From: Neotamlana sedimentorum
GTDB taxonomy: Bacteria > Bacteroidota > Bacteroidia > Flavobacteriales > Flavobacteriaceae
Direction of reading: 5' to 3'
Assembly (NCBI RefSeq): GCF_000943565.1
Contig: NZ_JTDW01000003.1
Location: 62,001 to 126,000, forward strand
Length of the DNA stretch: 64,000 nucleotides
The translations under genes and the position numbers were made by a program. Within the stretch, counting starts at the first letter, position 1; each line of letters opens with the position of its first letter. The notes below the pieces were generated by a model, which worked only from the letters and a program-made list of their open reading frames with translations, made no database searches and was not told the DNA's origin. Positions 1-7,611 of this stretch are shown here, one piece after another.

Positions 1-806
1 ATGGGACTAGTAAAATTATTGATGGGTGTGGCACCAGTTATGCAGCTCCCAATGTAGCAAAAACTTTGGCCAGTTTAGATGCGTCAATTGAAGGGGCTGT
101 CTCAAGAGAGACACTAATTGCCTTAGGCGTTCATAATGCAACGTTACCAAATTCTTTAGATAATAAAGATTTATCGAGTGTCGCAAAGGACTTAATAGGC
201 TTTGGTATTCCAAATGGTTCAGAGGAAATACTTGAGGGAGACCCATCTTCAATTACTTTAGTTTTTGCGAATAGAATAATCAATAGGCATAAGATGAGTT
301 TTAAATTCAGCTGGCCTTCGACCCTTGTGAAAAATGGAAAATGTACGGGTAAGGCTAAATTGACCATAGTTAGTACTCCGGATTTTGATTATAAATATGG
401 GAGTGAGTTTGTGAGAATTAATATAGATGCCTATTTACGACAACAAAATCGAGATGGTAAATATGTTGGACGTCTTAAGTCAATATACACTCCAGATGAT
501 GGAGAGAGTAGTTTGTACGAAAAAGACCAAATACAACATTCCTTCAAATGGAGTCCAGTAAAAGTTTATGAAAAGACTTTCCCTAAAGGAGTGGGTCCAA
601 CTACTGATTGGTCATTAGATGTGGAATATTTGGCTAGAGATGGTGCTAAACTCCCGAAAAAGGGTGTTCCTTTTACCGCGATTTTAACTATCTCAGACCC
701 TAAAAAAGAAGAACCCGTATTTAATGATATGAGACAGACATTACAATCATTAGGAGTTAATACAGTGGATATCAAAACAGCAACTAGAATCATACCTAGA
801 GTTTAA
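1..806 (+). CDS. S8 (subtilisin-like) serine peptidase, C-terminal part, 5' end outside window
   Basis: The reading frame is open from base 3, well upstream of the first ATG at 66, so the gene enters from the left edge. The first visible residues include GCGTSYAAP (about residues 9-17 of the fragment). This matches the subtilase serine motif GTSxAAP, so the catalytic Ser is present and the Asp and His lie outside the window. About 250 residues follow the Ser. They contain beta-rich segments and no membrane segment that I can see, and I do not recognise a named domain there. A DUF2188 gene starts 18 bases downstream on the same strand, so the two are probably cotranscribed. Subtilases paired with an AAA ATPase form the IetAS anti-phage system, and the gene to the left would decide that. 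The family call is firm, but the defence role is inference. Confidence 0.85.
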   Translation, partial: GTSKIIDGCGTSYAAPNVAKTLASLDASIEGAVSRETLIALGVHNATLPNSLDNKDLSSVAKDLIGFGIPNGSEEILEGDPSSITLVFANRIINRHKMSFKFSWPSTLVKNGKCTGKAKLTIVSTPDFDYKYGSEFVRINIDAYLRQQNRDGKYVGRLKSIYTPDDGESSLYEKDQIQHSFKWSPVKVYEKTFPKGVGPTTDWSLDVEYLARDGAKLPKKGVPFTAILTISDPKKEEPVFNDMRQTLQSLGVNTVDIKTATRIIPRV

Positions 807-824
807 AATTAAAAATAATATCTT

Positions 825-1070
825 ATGGCAAATTATCACGTAACGCAAAAAAAAGGACAAAAAAACTGGAATGTAAAAAAAGCTGGAGGCCAAAATGCTT
901 CGGCAACAGCACGGACTCAAAAAGAGGCAGAGAAGATAGCGAAACAATTTTCCTCTAACAGCGGTGGTGGTGAGGTAAGAATTCATAAACCAAATGGAGG
1001 GCCTATTAGAGATAGTGATACAGTAAAACCTGGAAATGACCCGAGGTCCATTAAGGATAAGAAGTATTAA
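825..1070 (+). CDS. DUF2188 domain protein
   Basis: This is an 81-residue basic protein. Its N-terminal half has the DUF2188 pattern: a 'HVTQKKGQKNWNVKK' strand, then 'ATARTQKEAEKIAKQ', and a terminal GGEVRIHKPNG segment. Members of this family are small proteins of unknown function, often next to defence or mobile genes. It has no signal peptide or membrane segment, so it is probably cytoplasmic. It starts 18 bases after the S8 peptidase stop, which suggests one operon. The C-terminal tail (DSDTVKPGNDPRS) is polar and probably flexible. No function is assigned beyond the family. Confidence 0.75.
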   Translation: MANYHVTQKKGQKNWNVKKAGGQNASATARTQKEAEKIAKQFSSNSGGGEVRIHKPNGGPIRDSDTVKPGNDPRSIKDKKY

Positions 1071-1078
1071 TTCTAAAA

Positions 1079-1741
1079 TCATTTCCTCTTATCTCCAGCA
1101 CCTTTATCAAAAGCAATAAGATTAAATAACTCTCGCATTCTGCTTCGAACACGATTGCCATAACGTTCCTCTAATTCTTCAGCATTGAGATTTGTGGTAG
1201 CGTGAGTTTTTATTTTACGTTTAGTATTTAGGTAGAGCTCGTATCGTGATAAGAGCACTTCGCCCATTACATTCAAATCTTTGCCGTAGAAACGACCTGC
1301 TGGTTCAACACCTAAATCATCAAAGCAATAAAATTTGGTGTTGCCGTATTCTTCAACGGTTTTGAAGCCTAAATGGTTAAAGCTGAAGGTTACATTCCGG
1401 CAAGGAATCATTTCGTAAGGTCGTTGCATTGGTACGATATGCCGAAGCAATTTCATTAAACTTGTCTTGCCACAGCCTACTGGTCCGGAAAGCAGGATGC
1501 CCTTTTCAACATCAATTTCATAGCGTTCACAATTTTCTTTGTCCCGAATGAAGTATGAACATAGTCCTAATAGGATATCCTTATCCTCTTCATAAATCCT
1601 GAATTTCTTTCCAAAGAGCAATTTGCCTTTGGCATTCAGATAAATCAAAATTTTTGGGAAGTCGTACAGAACGCTTTTCCCATCAAATTTTCCCAGCGAA
1701 TATTCTACGCCACCTTCGATAATTTTAGAGGGGTTGTCCAT
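1079..1741 (-). CDS. DnaC/IstB-like AAA ATPase of the mobile element
   Basis: A cytoplasmic P-loop ATPase resembling DnaC-type helicase loaders. With the start at the ATG at 1741 it is 220 residues long. Walker A is GPVGCGKTS (residues 86-94) and Walker B is FYCFDDLG (137-144). An Arg-rich segment near the C-terminus (YGNRVRSRMRE) is typical of the arginine-finger region. A longer frame to 1972 exists but only reads through the upstream gene in another phase, so I chose 1741, which overlaps the upstream gene by 17 bases. That overlap implies translational coupling with the replication protein. Pairs like this are common in the replication module of Bacteroidota integrative elements. The helicase-loading role is inferred from the fold and context. 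Confidence 0.75.
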   Translation of the reverse strand: MDNPSKIIEGGVEYSLGKFDGKSVLYDFPKILIYLNAKGKLLFGKKFRIYEEDKDILLGLCSYFIRDKENCERYEIDVEKGILLSGPVGCGKTSLMKLLRHIVPMQRPYEMIPCRNVTFSFNHLGFKTVEEYGNTKFYCFDDLGVEPAGRFYGKDLNVMGEVLLSRYELYLNTKRKIKTHATTNLNAEELEERYGNRVRSRMRELFNLIAFDKGAGDKRK

Positions 1742-2477
1742 AGTCCTTGTTTTTAGTGGTCCGTAAGTTGTCCTTGATTTGGGACACTTCTTTTTTGTTT
1801 GATTTGTTTTCTTCTTCGAAAAGTTCCGTCCTGTCCATCCAGTTTGTAGCCAAGGCGCGCCAATCCCGTATCGGCTTTTTGTCGCTCGTTTGCCATTCTC
1901 GGTCGGCATAATGCTCGTAGAATTTTTTTCCTTCATCAGCATCAAAACCTTTTTCTTCAAAAAATAAAACAACGGCCTGCCTGCCCTTTGGTTGTTTTAT
2001 ATTGTTTTCTTGTTTTATATTGTTTGTATTAGATACCAATGCTTGTCCATCTATGGGACGGTGTTGGTACAAAGCCTGTCCATTTTTAGGATGGTGGTGT
2101 CCCTCAAGCGGTACACCTCTGGAATGGTACTGTTCCGCAAGCTGTTCTAAAATGGGATTGTAATGTCCCACAACTGGTCCATCACTTGTTCCAATAATGA
2201 CCATCTTGATTTTACTGCCTTTGTAAGGGTTCTTAGATGGGAAGTAAGATAGGTACTGCCAGGAATCTAATTCCACAATGCATCTATGGTATGTTGATTT
2301 TGAACCAATCTTGGCAACGCGCATCAGTTCCCGTCGGTTTACATAGAATTCGTTCATAAACCGAGAGCTGTTCCATTCTTGAAACAGCGCCATATATAAA
2401 CTGATATGGGTAGGATTTAGGCGGTCATCAAAATAGAACCTTTCAAAAGCCGCATTAAGTAGCTTTATATAGTTCAT
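1725..2477 (-). CDS. Replication-initiation/DnaD-like helix-turn-helix protein of the element
   Basis: This is a 250-residue cytoplasmic protein. The N-terminal 110 residues look like a winged helix (LNPTHISLYMALFQEW, then RRELMRVAKIGSKSTYHRCI). A low-complexity linker follows (about 110-165, with NTNNIKQENNIKQ). The C-terminal region has VVLFFEEKGFDADEGKKFYEHY and DWRALATNWM, which resembles the small helical domain of DnaD/primosomal-type replication proteins. It lies 3 bases after the HTH gene and overlaps the ATPase gene, so the three form one operon. It is likely to act in element replication or as a plasmid-type initiator. I recognise the architecture rather than a named gene. Confidence 0.6.
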   Translation of the reverse strand: MNYIKLLNAAFERFYFDDRLNPTHISLYMALFQEWNSSRFMNEFYVNRRELMRVAKIGSKSTYHRCIVELDSWQYLSYFPSKNPYKGSKIKMVIIGTSDGPVVGHYNPILEQLAEQYHSRGVPLEGHHHPKNGQALYQHRPIDGQALVSNTNNIKQENNIKQPKGRQAVVLFFEEKGFDADEGKKFYEHYADREWQTSDKKPIRDWRALATNWMDRTELFEEENKSNKKEVSQIKDNLRTTKNKDYGQPL

Positions 2478-2480
2478 CGC

Positions 2481-2765
2481 TTAAGAGTTTACACCGTGGT
2501 CTACACGGTTGGCTGTCATCACATTTTGAATTTCTTCTGCATCGTAATAGATAATGCCACCAACCTTTGTGTATGGTAATGTTCCATTGATGCGAAGATT
2601 TTGCAAAGTGCCCGGACTTACTTGAAGTAAATCCATAACCTCTGAAGATTTGAGGTACTTTTTTAGTTTTCCTTTTGACTGATTGGTAAGTAGTTTTTTA
2701 ATGTCATCGAGCAATTCCATTTTGAATTCCCGAAGGTCGTCTATGGTGATAATACTTGTCGGCAT
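2481..2765 (-). CDS. Helix-turn-helix (HTH_17) protein, excisionase-like
   Basis: This is a 94-residue DNA-binding protein. Residues 40-85 fit the MerR/excisionase-type HTH_17 domain: LKSSEVMDLLQVSPGTLQNL, then the wing region 'GTLPYTKVGGIIYYDAEEI'. The N-terminal 35 residues form an amphipathic helix. In Bacteroidota conjugative and mobilisable elements this family stands at the head of the excision/replication operon (the Xis2c/Xis2d type in CTnDOT). Here it also heads a three-gene operon. Upstream are a leader hairpin and two related dyads that could be operators. The excision role is inferred from family and context. Confidence 0.75.
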   Translation of the reverse strand: MPTSIITIDDLREFKMELLDDIKKLLTNQSKGKLKKYLKSSEVMDLLQVSPGTLQNLRINGTLPYTKVGGIIYYDAEEIQNVMTANRVDHGVNS

Positions 2766-2784
2766 AATAGAACGGTTTTAAAGA

Positions 2785-2820
2785 AAAGGACTGTCAGAAA
2801 TTTTAAATTGATAGTCCTTT
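2785..2820 (-). promoter_or_regulatory. Leader hairpin upstream of the excisionase-like operon
   Basis: AAAGGACTGTC at 2785-2795 pairs with GATAGTCCTTT at 2810-2820, an 11-base-pair stem with one G-T wobble and a 14-base loop. It lies 20 bases before the ATG at 2765 in the 5' leader of the minus-strand operon. It could act as an attenuator, or mask the start region. The pairing is seen; the role is inferred. Confidence 0.4.
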
Positions 2821-2882
2821 ACCTGATTTGACTTTCGTTCTACAAATATGAATAGGATTGTTGGTTTTTATTCACAAGCTTA

Positions 2883-2895
2883 ACCCAAGTTGGGT
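2883..2895. promoter_or_regulatory. Dyad ACCCAAGTTGGGT, candidate operator (copy 1)
   Basis: A perfect palindrome around a central G. It lies about 45 bases upstream of a -7-like CATATTTG on the minus strand (complement of 2841-2848) for the HTH operon, a place suited to an activator. The same core occurs in reverse orientation at 3010-3021. RteC of CTnDOT is known to activate the excision operon through an inverted repeat upstream of it, so this is a candidate RteC-type site. Confidence 0.45.
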
Positions 2896-3009
2896 GTTTT
2901 TATTACCTCATTTCCAATGGTTTAAAATGGGTTAGATTAGGGCGTGCGCTATAATATACCAACACTAAATTATATTAACTAAAATTAATTTTATTTTTTC
3001 CCAAGTAAT

Positions 3010-3021
3010 ACCCAACTTGGG
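3010..3021. promoter_or_regulatory. Dyad ACCCAACTTGGG, candidate operator (copy 2)
   Basis: The core CCCAACTTGGG is the reverse complement of the core of copy 1, 127 bases away. It is preceded at 3000-3005 by another half-site, CCCAAG. It lies between the rteC stop codon and the excisionase-like operon promoter region. A paired arrangement suggests cooperative binding or looping. I found no coding frame in 2766-3053; this stretch is regulatory. Confidence 0.4.
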
Positions 3022-3053
3022 AAAAAATTTAACAGTTTTTGAAACTAAAAGCG

Positions 3054-3905
3054 TTAACCGTCCGTTTCTTCCATTCTTCTTAAAAGATTTGTTTTCAATC
3101 TATCGATAAACTTTGTCTGGTCGATTTTCCGCTCTCTTATTTCGAGGAAAGTTCTGTAAACATTGCCAAGATTAAGTTCAAAAATGTATTCACAAGCAGA
3201 AGCCATCTCCTTAATTCCTGCAGTACCACTTTTTATAGCTCCCGAAGCCTGTAAAGCATATATCAATTCAATTAGGTCTGTTTTTGAGGCTGTCCAACTA
3301 AGTCGTTCATCATTGGGTAATAGGTTAACTTTTTTTGATTTACCTAGAGATAGTTTTCTGAGTCGGATTAGTTCAATAGAATATTGGTTTATTAAGAGGT
3401 CATAAGCAATAATTTTGGCTACGGAATTGTCGTGGCTAGTAGAAAATTCAGCATCGGTATAAAAGTGTGATGTGTCAGAAACCAAACCAATATTGTCCTT
3501 GCCTCTTAAAAAATAGAATTCATCTAAAACGGTAGCATTTTCTCTATAGTACTTAACAAAATCAAGATTACGTAGATTCTTTTTTTGAAGCTTTTTTATT
3601 TTAGAATCTATAAATTTACGTTGAATTTTTATACTTCCTTCAGGTTTTTGAATAAGGTAATGATACCATTTTGCGTAGAATTTTAATCGAGCATAAATGC
3701 AAGGTTTTTGTTCTTTAAAGAATTTGATTTCCTGTGCTTGATTCTCAAACTTATTTTCCCTTAGGCATACGCGTAGTTTTTGAAGGCATTTCCGCGAAAT
3801 TGAGATTCCTTTCTCAACATTATTGAAATCATTAACGTTTGCTCTCTCAACCTCCAAAATGTCACTTCTGTACGAATTTAATATGTCGGTTATTAAATGT
3901 TGCAA
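3054..3905 (-). CDS. rteC: RteC-family regulator of element excision
   Basis: A 283-residue protein matching the RteC family. The N-terminal half is helical and rich in Lys and Phe (RENKFENQAQEIKFFKEQKP, then ARLKFYAKWYHYL). The C-terminal domain contains 'WTASKTDLIELIYALQASG' and ends in IRERKIDQTKFIDRLKTNL, the usual RteC signature. In CTnDOT-type elements RteC activates the xis operon that triggers excision. The frame has no ATG near its 5' end and reads from a TTG at 3905, with an in-frame stop three codons upstream, so a TTG start is likely. The gene lies upstream of the excisionase-like gene in the same orientation, with two dyads between them. Confidence 0.85.
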   Translation of the reverse strand: MQHLITDILNSYRSDILEVERANVNDFNNVEKGISISRKCLQKLRVCLRENKFENQAQEIKFFKEQKPCIYARLKFYAKWYHYLIQKPEGSIKIQRKFIDSKIKKLQKKNLRNLDFVKYYRENATVLDEFYFLRGKDNIGLVSDTSHFYTDAEFSTSHDNSVAKIIAYDLLINQYSIELIRLRKLSLGKSKKVNLLPNDERLSWTASKTDLIELIYALQASGAIKSGTAGIKEMASACEYIFELNLGNVYRTFLEIRERKIDQTKFIDRLKTNLLRRMEETDG

Positions 3906-4028
3906 TTCTATTTAATATTTTATTATACACCTCTATATTCAAGTCTCTTGTTTTTGCTTTTTAATAAAATTTTAGCTCAGTTATTATGGTCTTACGACTG
4001 TTCATATTTAATTCACGGGACAAAATTT

Positions 4029-4748
4029 TCATTCTGAAGTCAATTCCTTGACCAATTCTCCGCTTTGATTTAAAATTTGAAATCTGGGCTCATTGTTTTT
4101 ATCGATGAAAATTTTAATCCGTGGATTACCCAATTCATCTTTTATAAACACACCAACTTCCTCGTCATAATTCTTGCCTGTAAATAGTCTTTGTGCTGAA
4201 ATTGGTTTGCCGCCGTTCATTCGTTTTAAAGTATCGATTATGGACTTCCTAGGAACTCCTTGTTTTTTTAATGAATCAAGAGTGGTTATTAGGTGAGGGA
4301 GTGTATAGGTGTGCGATCGATCCCATACATTTAAACCATATTGTTGTTTGCCCTCTGCGTTTCGTTGATACTGTATCTGTACTACCTGGTCATTTTTATA
4401 TTGATCAAGTGATAAGGCCATACCAGCACCTTCTTTTTCGTTCCCGTAATAGATCAATCCTCCAACTTCATCTTGTTCTTCATTAAAGAAGATAACCCCA
4501 GGAGGTCTCACACGTTCTTCTAATACCTCACCATCAAACATTCCCGGATGTTGCTTTTTTGAATTGCTTATAACCATAACCAATGTACCGTCAGGTTCCA
4601 CCACATTTATTCGTTCCACAGTAATCTCTTTGAATTCATTAGAAGTTACATCGGAGGTAAATCCAGATAAAATGATGTAACCCAAAATAAAGGTCAATGA
4701 TATTGCGTAGAGTTTTAGGATGAAACTATTAGTAGGCATAATTGTCAT
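4029..4748 (-). CDS. Membrane-anchored hypothetical protein
   Basis: This is a 239-residue protein with one N-terminal membrane helix (about residues 8-28, FILKLYAISLTFILGYIIL). The remaining 200 residues are polar and probably periplasmic. They contain two copies of a short beta motif, INVVEPDGTLVMVISN near residue 50 and FIKDELGNPRIKIFIDKNNE near residue 205, which looks like an internal repeat. A GGLIYYGNEKEGAG segment lies between them. I know similar uncharacterised proteins from flavobacteria but no function. It stands alone in the element's cargo, with 123 bases to rteC and 140 to the next small gene. An alternative start is the ATG three codons in (4739). Confidence 0.7.
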   Translation of the reverse strand: MTIMPTNSFILKLYAISLTFILGYIILSGFTSDVTSNEFKEITVERINVVEPDGTLVMVISNSKKQHPGMFDGEVLEERVRPPGVIFFNEEQDEVGGLIYYGNEKEGAGMALSLDQYKNDQVVQIQYQRNAEGKQQYGLNVWDRSHTYTLPHLITTLDSLKKQGVPRKSIIDTLKRMNGGKPISAQRLFTGKNYDEEVGVFIKDELGNPRIKIFIDKNNEPRFQILNQSGELVKELTSE

Positions 4749-4888
4749 TTAAAATTATAGTTGAATAAATTTTTGTTTACCGATGAAACTATCTGACTAT
4801 TATTTGTAATCATTTATTATGTGTTTTTGTCCACAGTTTAAGAATCAATGTTGTATGTATTAACTAATAATTAAGTTCATTACTTTTA

Positions 4889-5095
4889 TTAATCACCTAA
4901 CCATTCGATTTTATGTTCTGTTAAAACACTTATTACTAAGGATATATCGATGTAGTTATTTTCTAATCTTAGAATATTGTCACAATCTTCCAAATCAAAG
5001 TTTATTTTGTAATCGGGAAATAAATTCTCTAATTTCCTTTTGACCTTTTTCGCTTCTTTTTCCGTTGATATGTCTGTTTTAAAAATTTCAACCAT
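4889..5095 (-). CDS. Small ferredoxin-like-fold hypothetical protein
   Basis: This is a 68-residue cytoplasmic protein with a beta-alpha-beta-beta-alpha pattern (MVEIFKTDI, STEKEAKKVKRKLENLF, YKINFDLED, NYIDISLVISVLTEH). This resembles the heavy-metal-associated (HMA/copper chaperone-like) fold, but the metal-binding CxxC is missing. Small proteins like this are widespread in Bacteroidota next to oxidoreductase or regulator genes, and their role is not known. The ATG at 5095 is the only good start. It lies 44 bases downstream of the epoxide hydrolase gene. Confidence 0.6.
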   Translation of the reverse strand: MVEIFKTDISTEKEAKKVKRKLENLFPDYKINFDLEDCDNILRLENNYIDISLVISVLTEHKIEWLGD

Positions 5096-5139
5096 ATTTG
5101 TATCAAAGCTCGTTCACTAAAGGGTTTAGAGAAATCTGA

Positions 5140-6303
5140 TTAATTTAATAATGTGATTACTTTGAGTCCGAAAAAGAACGATGTAATTTCTTTTGTCCAG
5201 AACTCTGGAACTTCCATTGCTGCAAAATGGCCACCTTTGGATGGATAACTTAATTTTTTCAAATTTACTTTTCTTTCCATCCATTCTTTAGGAACTGGCG
5301 CTTCGCCAGGAAAGCCAGAAACACCAGTTGGAACTTCAACATATTCAGAAGATTTTAAGCCTCCTGAATAACTTGCCATTGCAACGTTCTTGTAAGTTCT
5401 TATAGAACTATTTATGGTCTCTGTAACCCAATAAATCATTATGTTGGTCAACAGTTCATTTTTGGTAAAACAATTCTCAATGTTTCCATTACTATCGCTC
5501 CAAGAATTGAATTTTTCTATAATCCAAGCTGCCAAGCCCACCGGTGAATCATTAAGCCCATAAGCTAATGTTTGCGGCTTTGTGGATTGAACCATATTAA
5601 ATGCTCCTTCGGTGTAAAACCATTGTTGAATATGTTGTCCAAACTTTTGTTCAGCTTCTGACATTTGTGACCAGTCCTCACTACCGTTCGGGTAGCCAAC
5701 ATCAGTAAGATGGATGGCCTTTACGGCATCAGGAAATTGATTTGCAAGCGACTTTGTGATATTTGCTCCCATATCCCCTCCAGCGGCAAAATATTCTTTA
5801 TATCCTAAAATATCTGTCATTAGGGAGTTCCATATTTTAGCGGTTCGGTCATCATCCAAAGCAGTTTTATCCGAAAACCCAAACCCTGGAATGGATGGAA
5901 TGATAACATCGAAGCTAAAGTCAGATGGATTGTTGCTTTCTTTGGATTCTGTCAACATAGGGATTGCTTTGTAGAATCTATAAAAGCTATCTGGCCATCC
6001 GTGTGTCAAAATAAGGGGTTTTGAGTTTTTCCCTTTCCCTTTTATGTAAACAAAATGAATTCCAACTCCATCAACAGTCTCTTTAAACTGAGGGTATTGG
6101 TTAAGGTGTTTTTCATTGGCTCTCCAATCATATTGGTTCTGCCAGAAGTGTACCAGTTCCTTTAAGTATTCAAGGTTGGTTCCATAGCTCCAATTTGCAT
6201 TTTCAGGTTCATCGGGCCATCTGGTCAATGATAGTCTGGTCTGTAAATCATTCAGGACTTTATCGGAAATTTGGATTTTGAAAGGTGTAAGGTTTGATTT
6301 CAT
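5140..6303 (-). CDS. Epoxide hydrolase (alpha/beta hydrolase with EHN domain)
   Basis: A 387-residue alpha/beta hydrolase that should open epoxides to diols. The N-terminal EHN domain (residues 5-110) has LQTRLSLTRWPDEPENANW. The oxyanion motif is HGWPDSF (101-107). The nucleophile elbow is GGDMGAN, with Asp177 as nucleophile. The catalytic His is probably His359 in GGHFAAMEVPE. The length is normal for microsomal-type epoxide hydrolases of bacteria. No signal peptide is visible, so it is likely cytoplasmic. It stands as single-gene cargo in the mobile element, and the natural substrate cannot be told from sequence. Confidence 0.85.
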   Translation of the reverse strand: MKSNLTPFKIQISDKVLNDLQTRLSLTRWPDEPENANWSYGTNLEYLKELVHFWQNQYDWRANEKHLNQYPQFKETVDGVGIHFVYIKGKGKNSKPLILTHGWPDSFYRFYKAIPMLTESKESNNPSDFSFDVIIPSIPGFGFSDKTALDDDRTAKIWNSLMTDILGYKEYFAAGGDMGANITKSLANQFPDAVKAIHLTDVGYPNGSEDWSQMSEAEQKFGQHIQQWFYTEGAFNMVQSTKPQTLAYGLNDSPVGLAAWIIEKFNSWSDSNGNIENCFTKNELLTNIMIYWVTETINSSIRTYKNVAMASYSGGLKSSEYVEVPTGVSGFPGEAPVPKEWMERKVNLKKLSYPSKGGHFAAMEVPEFWTKEITSFFFGLKVITLLN

Positions 6304-6439
6304 TTTTGGAATTGTTTATTATTAAAGTATAGTTCAAATATGCACATATCTGAAATTCTATTCTAGGGCAACAATTCTGTATAAATGGTACTTTTTTCCG
6401 TTTGTGTGATAGTTGAGTTGCGAGACGCTTTACTGAAGA

Positions 6440-7495
6440 TTAATGATTGATAAAGTAAGAATATCTATCTTCAATTTCTTTTATTAAGGGAAGGTTCAAT
6501 TTATTTTTAGAACCGAAATAATCAATTATTATTTCTTTATTTTTTATACTTTTTCTCCATATTCCTATAACTTTTCCATTAGCAATCAATGTTGGCTTGA
6601 AAATTCCGTTGCGGGTAAAAATTTTTCCTTTGTCCTCATTTTCGACCATCAATGACCTGTCTTTATAACTGATTAAATATTCATCAAAAGCAGGCAACAA
6701 ATGGATAGTTTCTCTTTTTACAATATGCTTATGAAGCAAGCTTCTATTGAACCAATATTTTTGAGCTTCTAAATAAACGAAAGTTAGCTCTTTACTCAAC
6801 TCAATGCCCTTTCTTGCATCTTTAATTGTCAATCCGGACCACCACGCAAAATCATACACAGTAGCAGGACCTCGACTATTAAAATAGATTTGAGCCAAAG
6901 TCATCAAAGACTCGTCTCTAGACAAAGATTTGGTTTTTGGCACAATCTCATCCAAAAGACCATATAGCATTTCCTTTCCTTTATTACCGGCACTACAGAT
7001 AAGCCCATCTAATTCGGCATCCATTAATAAAAAACCTAGTCTTTCATCATCACAATTGATATGGTCTTTCTCAAAATTCTTTTTTAATTCAGAGCGAGTT
7101 TGGAACCGTTTTCCAGACAGAGCTCTTTGAATTGATTTCTTACTTCTTTTCAATATTTCGTAATCTATTCCCAATCTTTGATGATGATTTTTGTTTCCAG
7201 CTTTTATTCTAACAGCAGTCAAAGCCAACATCCATCGAATATCTTGGGGTGCAACAAAATGCCAAGTAGGTCTTAATATGTGTGTTCTTAGGATTTTGTT
7301 AGAATTAAAATCTTCTTCAATTTTTAAATAGGTAGCGTTAACCAGCCTAGAACCTATAGCCCATTTTGCCATTGTGTAGTTTTGAGCCTGTATGGCCCCG
7401 AAATACCGCACAATTTCTTGTGTACTTTGCCCTTTGTTATTGGGGCACAACAAATGGTTTTTGAATCGATATTCTAGTAATTCTTGCTGTGTCAT
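6440..7495 (-). CDS. Winged-helix HTH_42 protein, AlkZ/AlkX-like DNA glycosylase candidate
   Basis: A 351-residue protein of the HTH_42 (formerly DUF1006) family, built of tandem winged helices. The family includes the DNA glycosylases AlkZ and AlkX (YcaQ), which unhook interstrand crosslinks. In AlkZ a Gln-x-Gln motif is catalytic. Here FGAIQAQNYTMAKWAIGSR places QAQ at residues 36-38, matching the AlkZ type rather than the QxD of AlkX. Other family blocks are 'RPTWHFVAPQDIRWMLAL' and LLPAFDEYLISYKDRS. There is no signal peptide, as expected for a cytoplasmic protein. It is single cargo between the epoxide hydrolase and the BtrH gene. The family is firm; glycosylase activity is inferred from the motif. 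Confidence 0.8.
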   Translation of the reverse strand: MTQQELLEYRFKNHLLCPNNKGQSTQEIVRYFGAIQAQNYTMAKWAIGSRLVNATYLKIEEDFNSNKILRTHILRPTWHFVAPQDIRWMLALTAVRIKAGNKNHHQRLGIDYEILKRSKKSIQRALSGKRFQTRSELKKNFEKDHINCDDERLGFLLMDAELDGLICSAGNKGKEMLYGLLDEIVPKTKSLSRDESLMTLAQIYFNSRGPATVYDFAWWSGLTIKDARKGIELSKELTFVYLEAQKYWFNRSLLHKHIVKRETIHLLPAFDEYLISYKDRSLMVENEDKGKIFTRNGIFKPTLIANGKVIGIWRKSIKNKEIIIDYFGSKNKLNLPLIKEIEDRYSYFINH

Positions 7496-7611
7496 TCTTT
7501 TATACGTTATTCATTCAACCGTATATTAAGTGCTATGCTTTACTATTTTCTTAGGATTCTATTATTTCTCACTTACTTGAATAAATTGTTTGCATTTTCT
7601 TTAATTCTTTG

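Noticed and set aside
1742-1972. N-terminal extension of the DnaC-like ATPase
   Set aside because: It reads the upstream replication gene in another phase and is basic, low-quality sequence; the ATG at 1741 fits the family.
4271-4486. Plus-strand frame of 71 codons
   Set aside because: It lies fully inside the minus-strand membrane-anchored protein gene and its composition does not look like protein.
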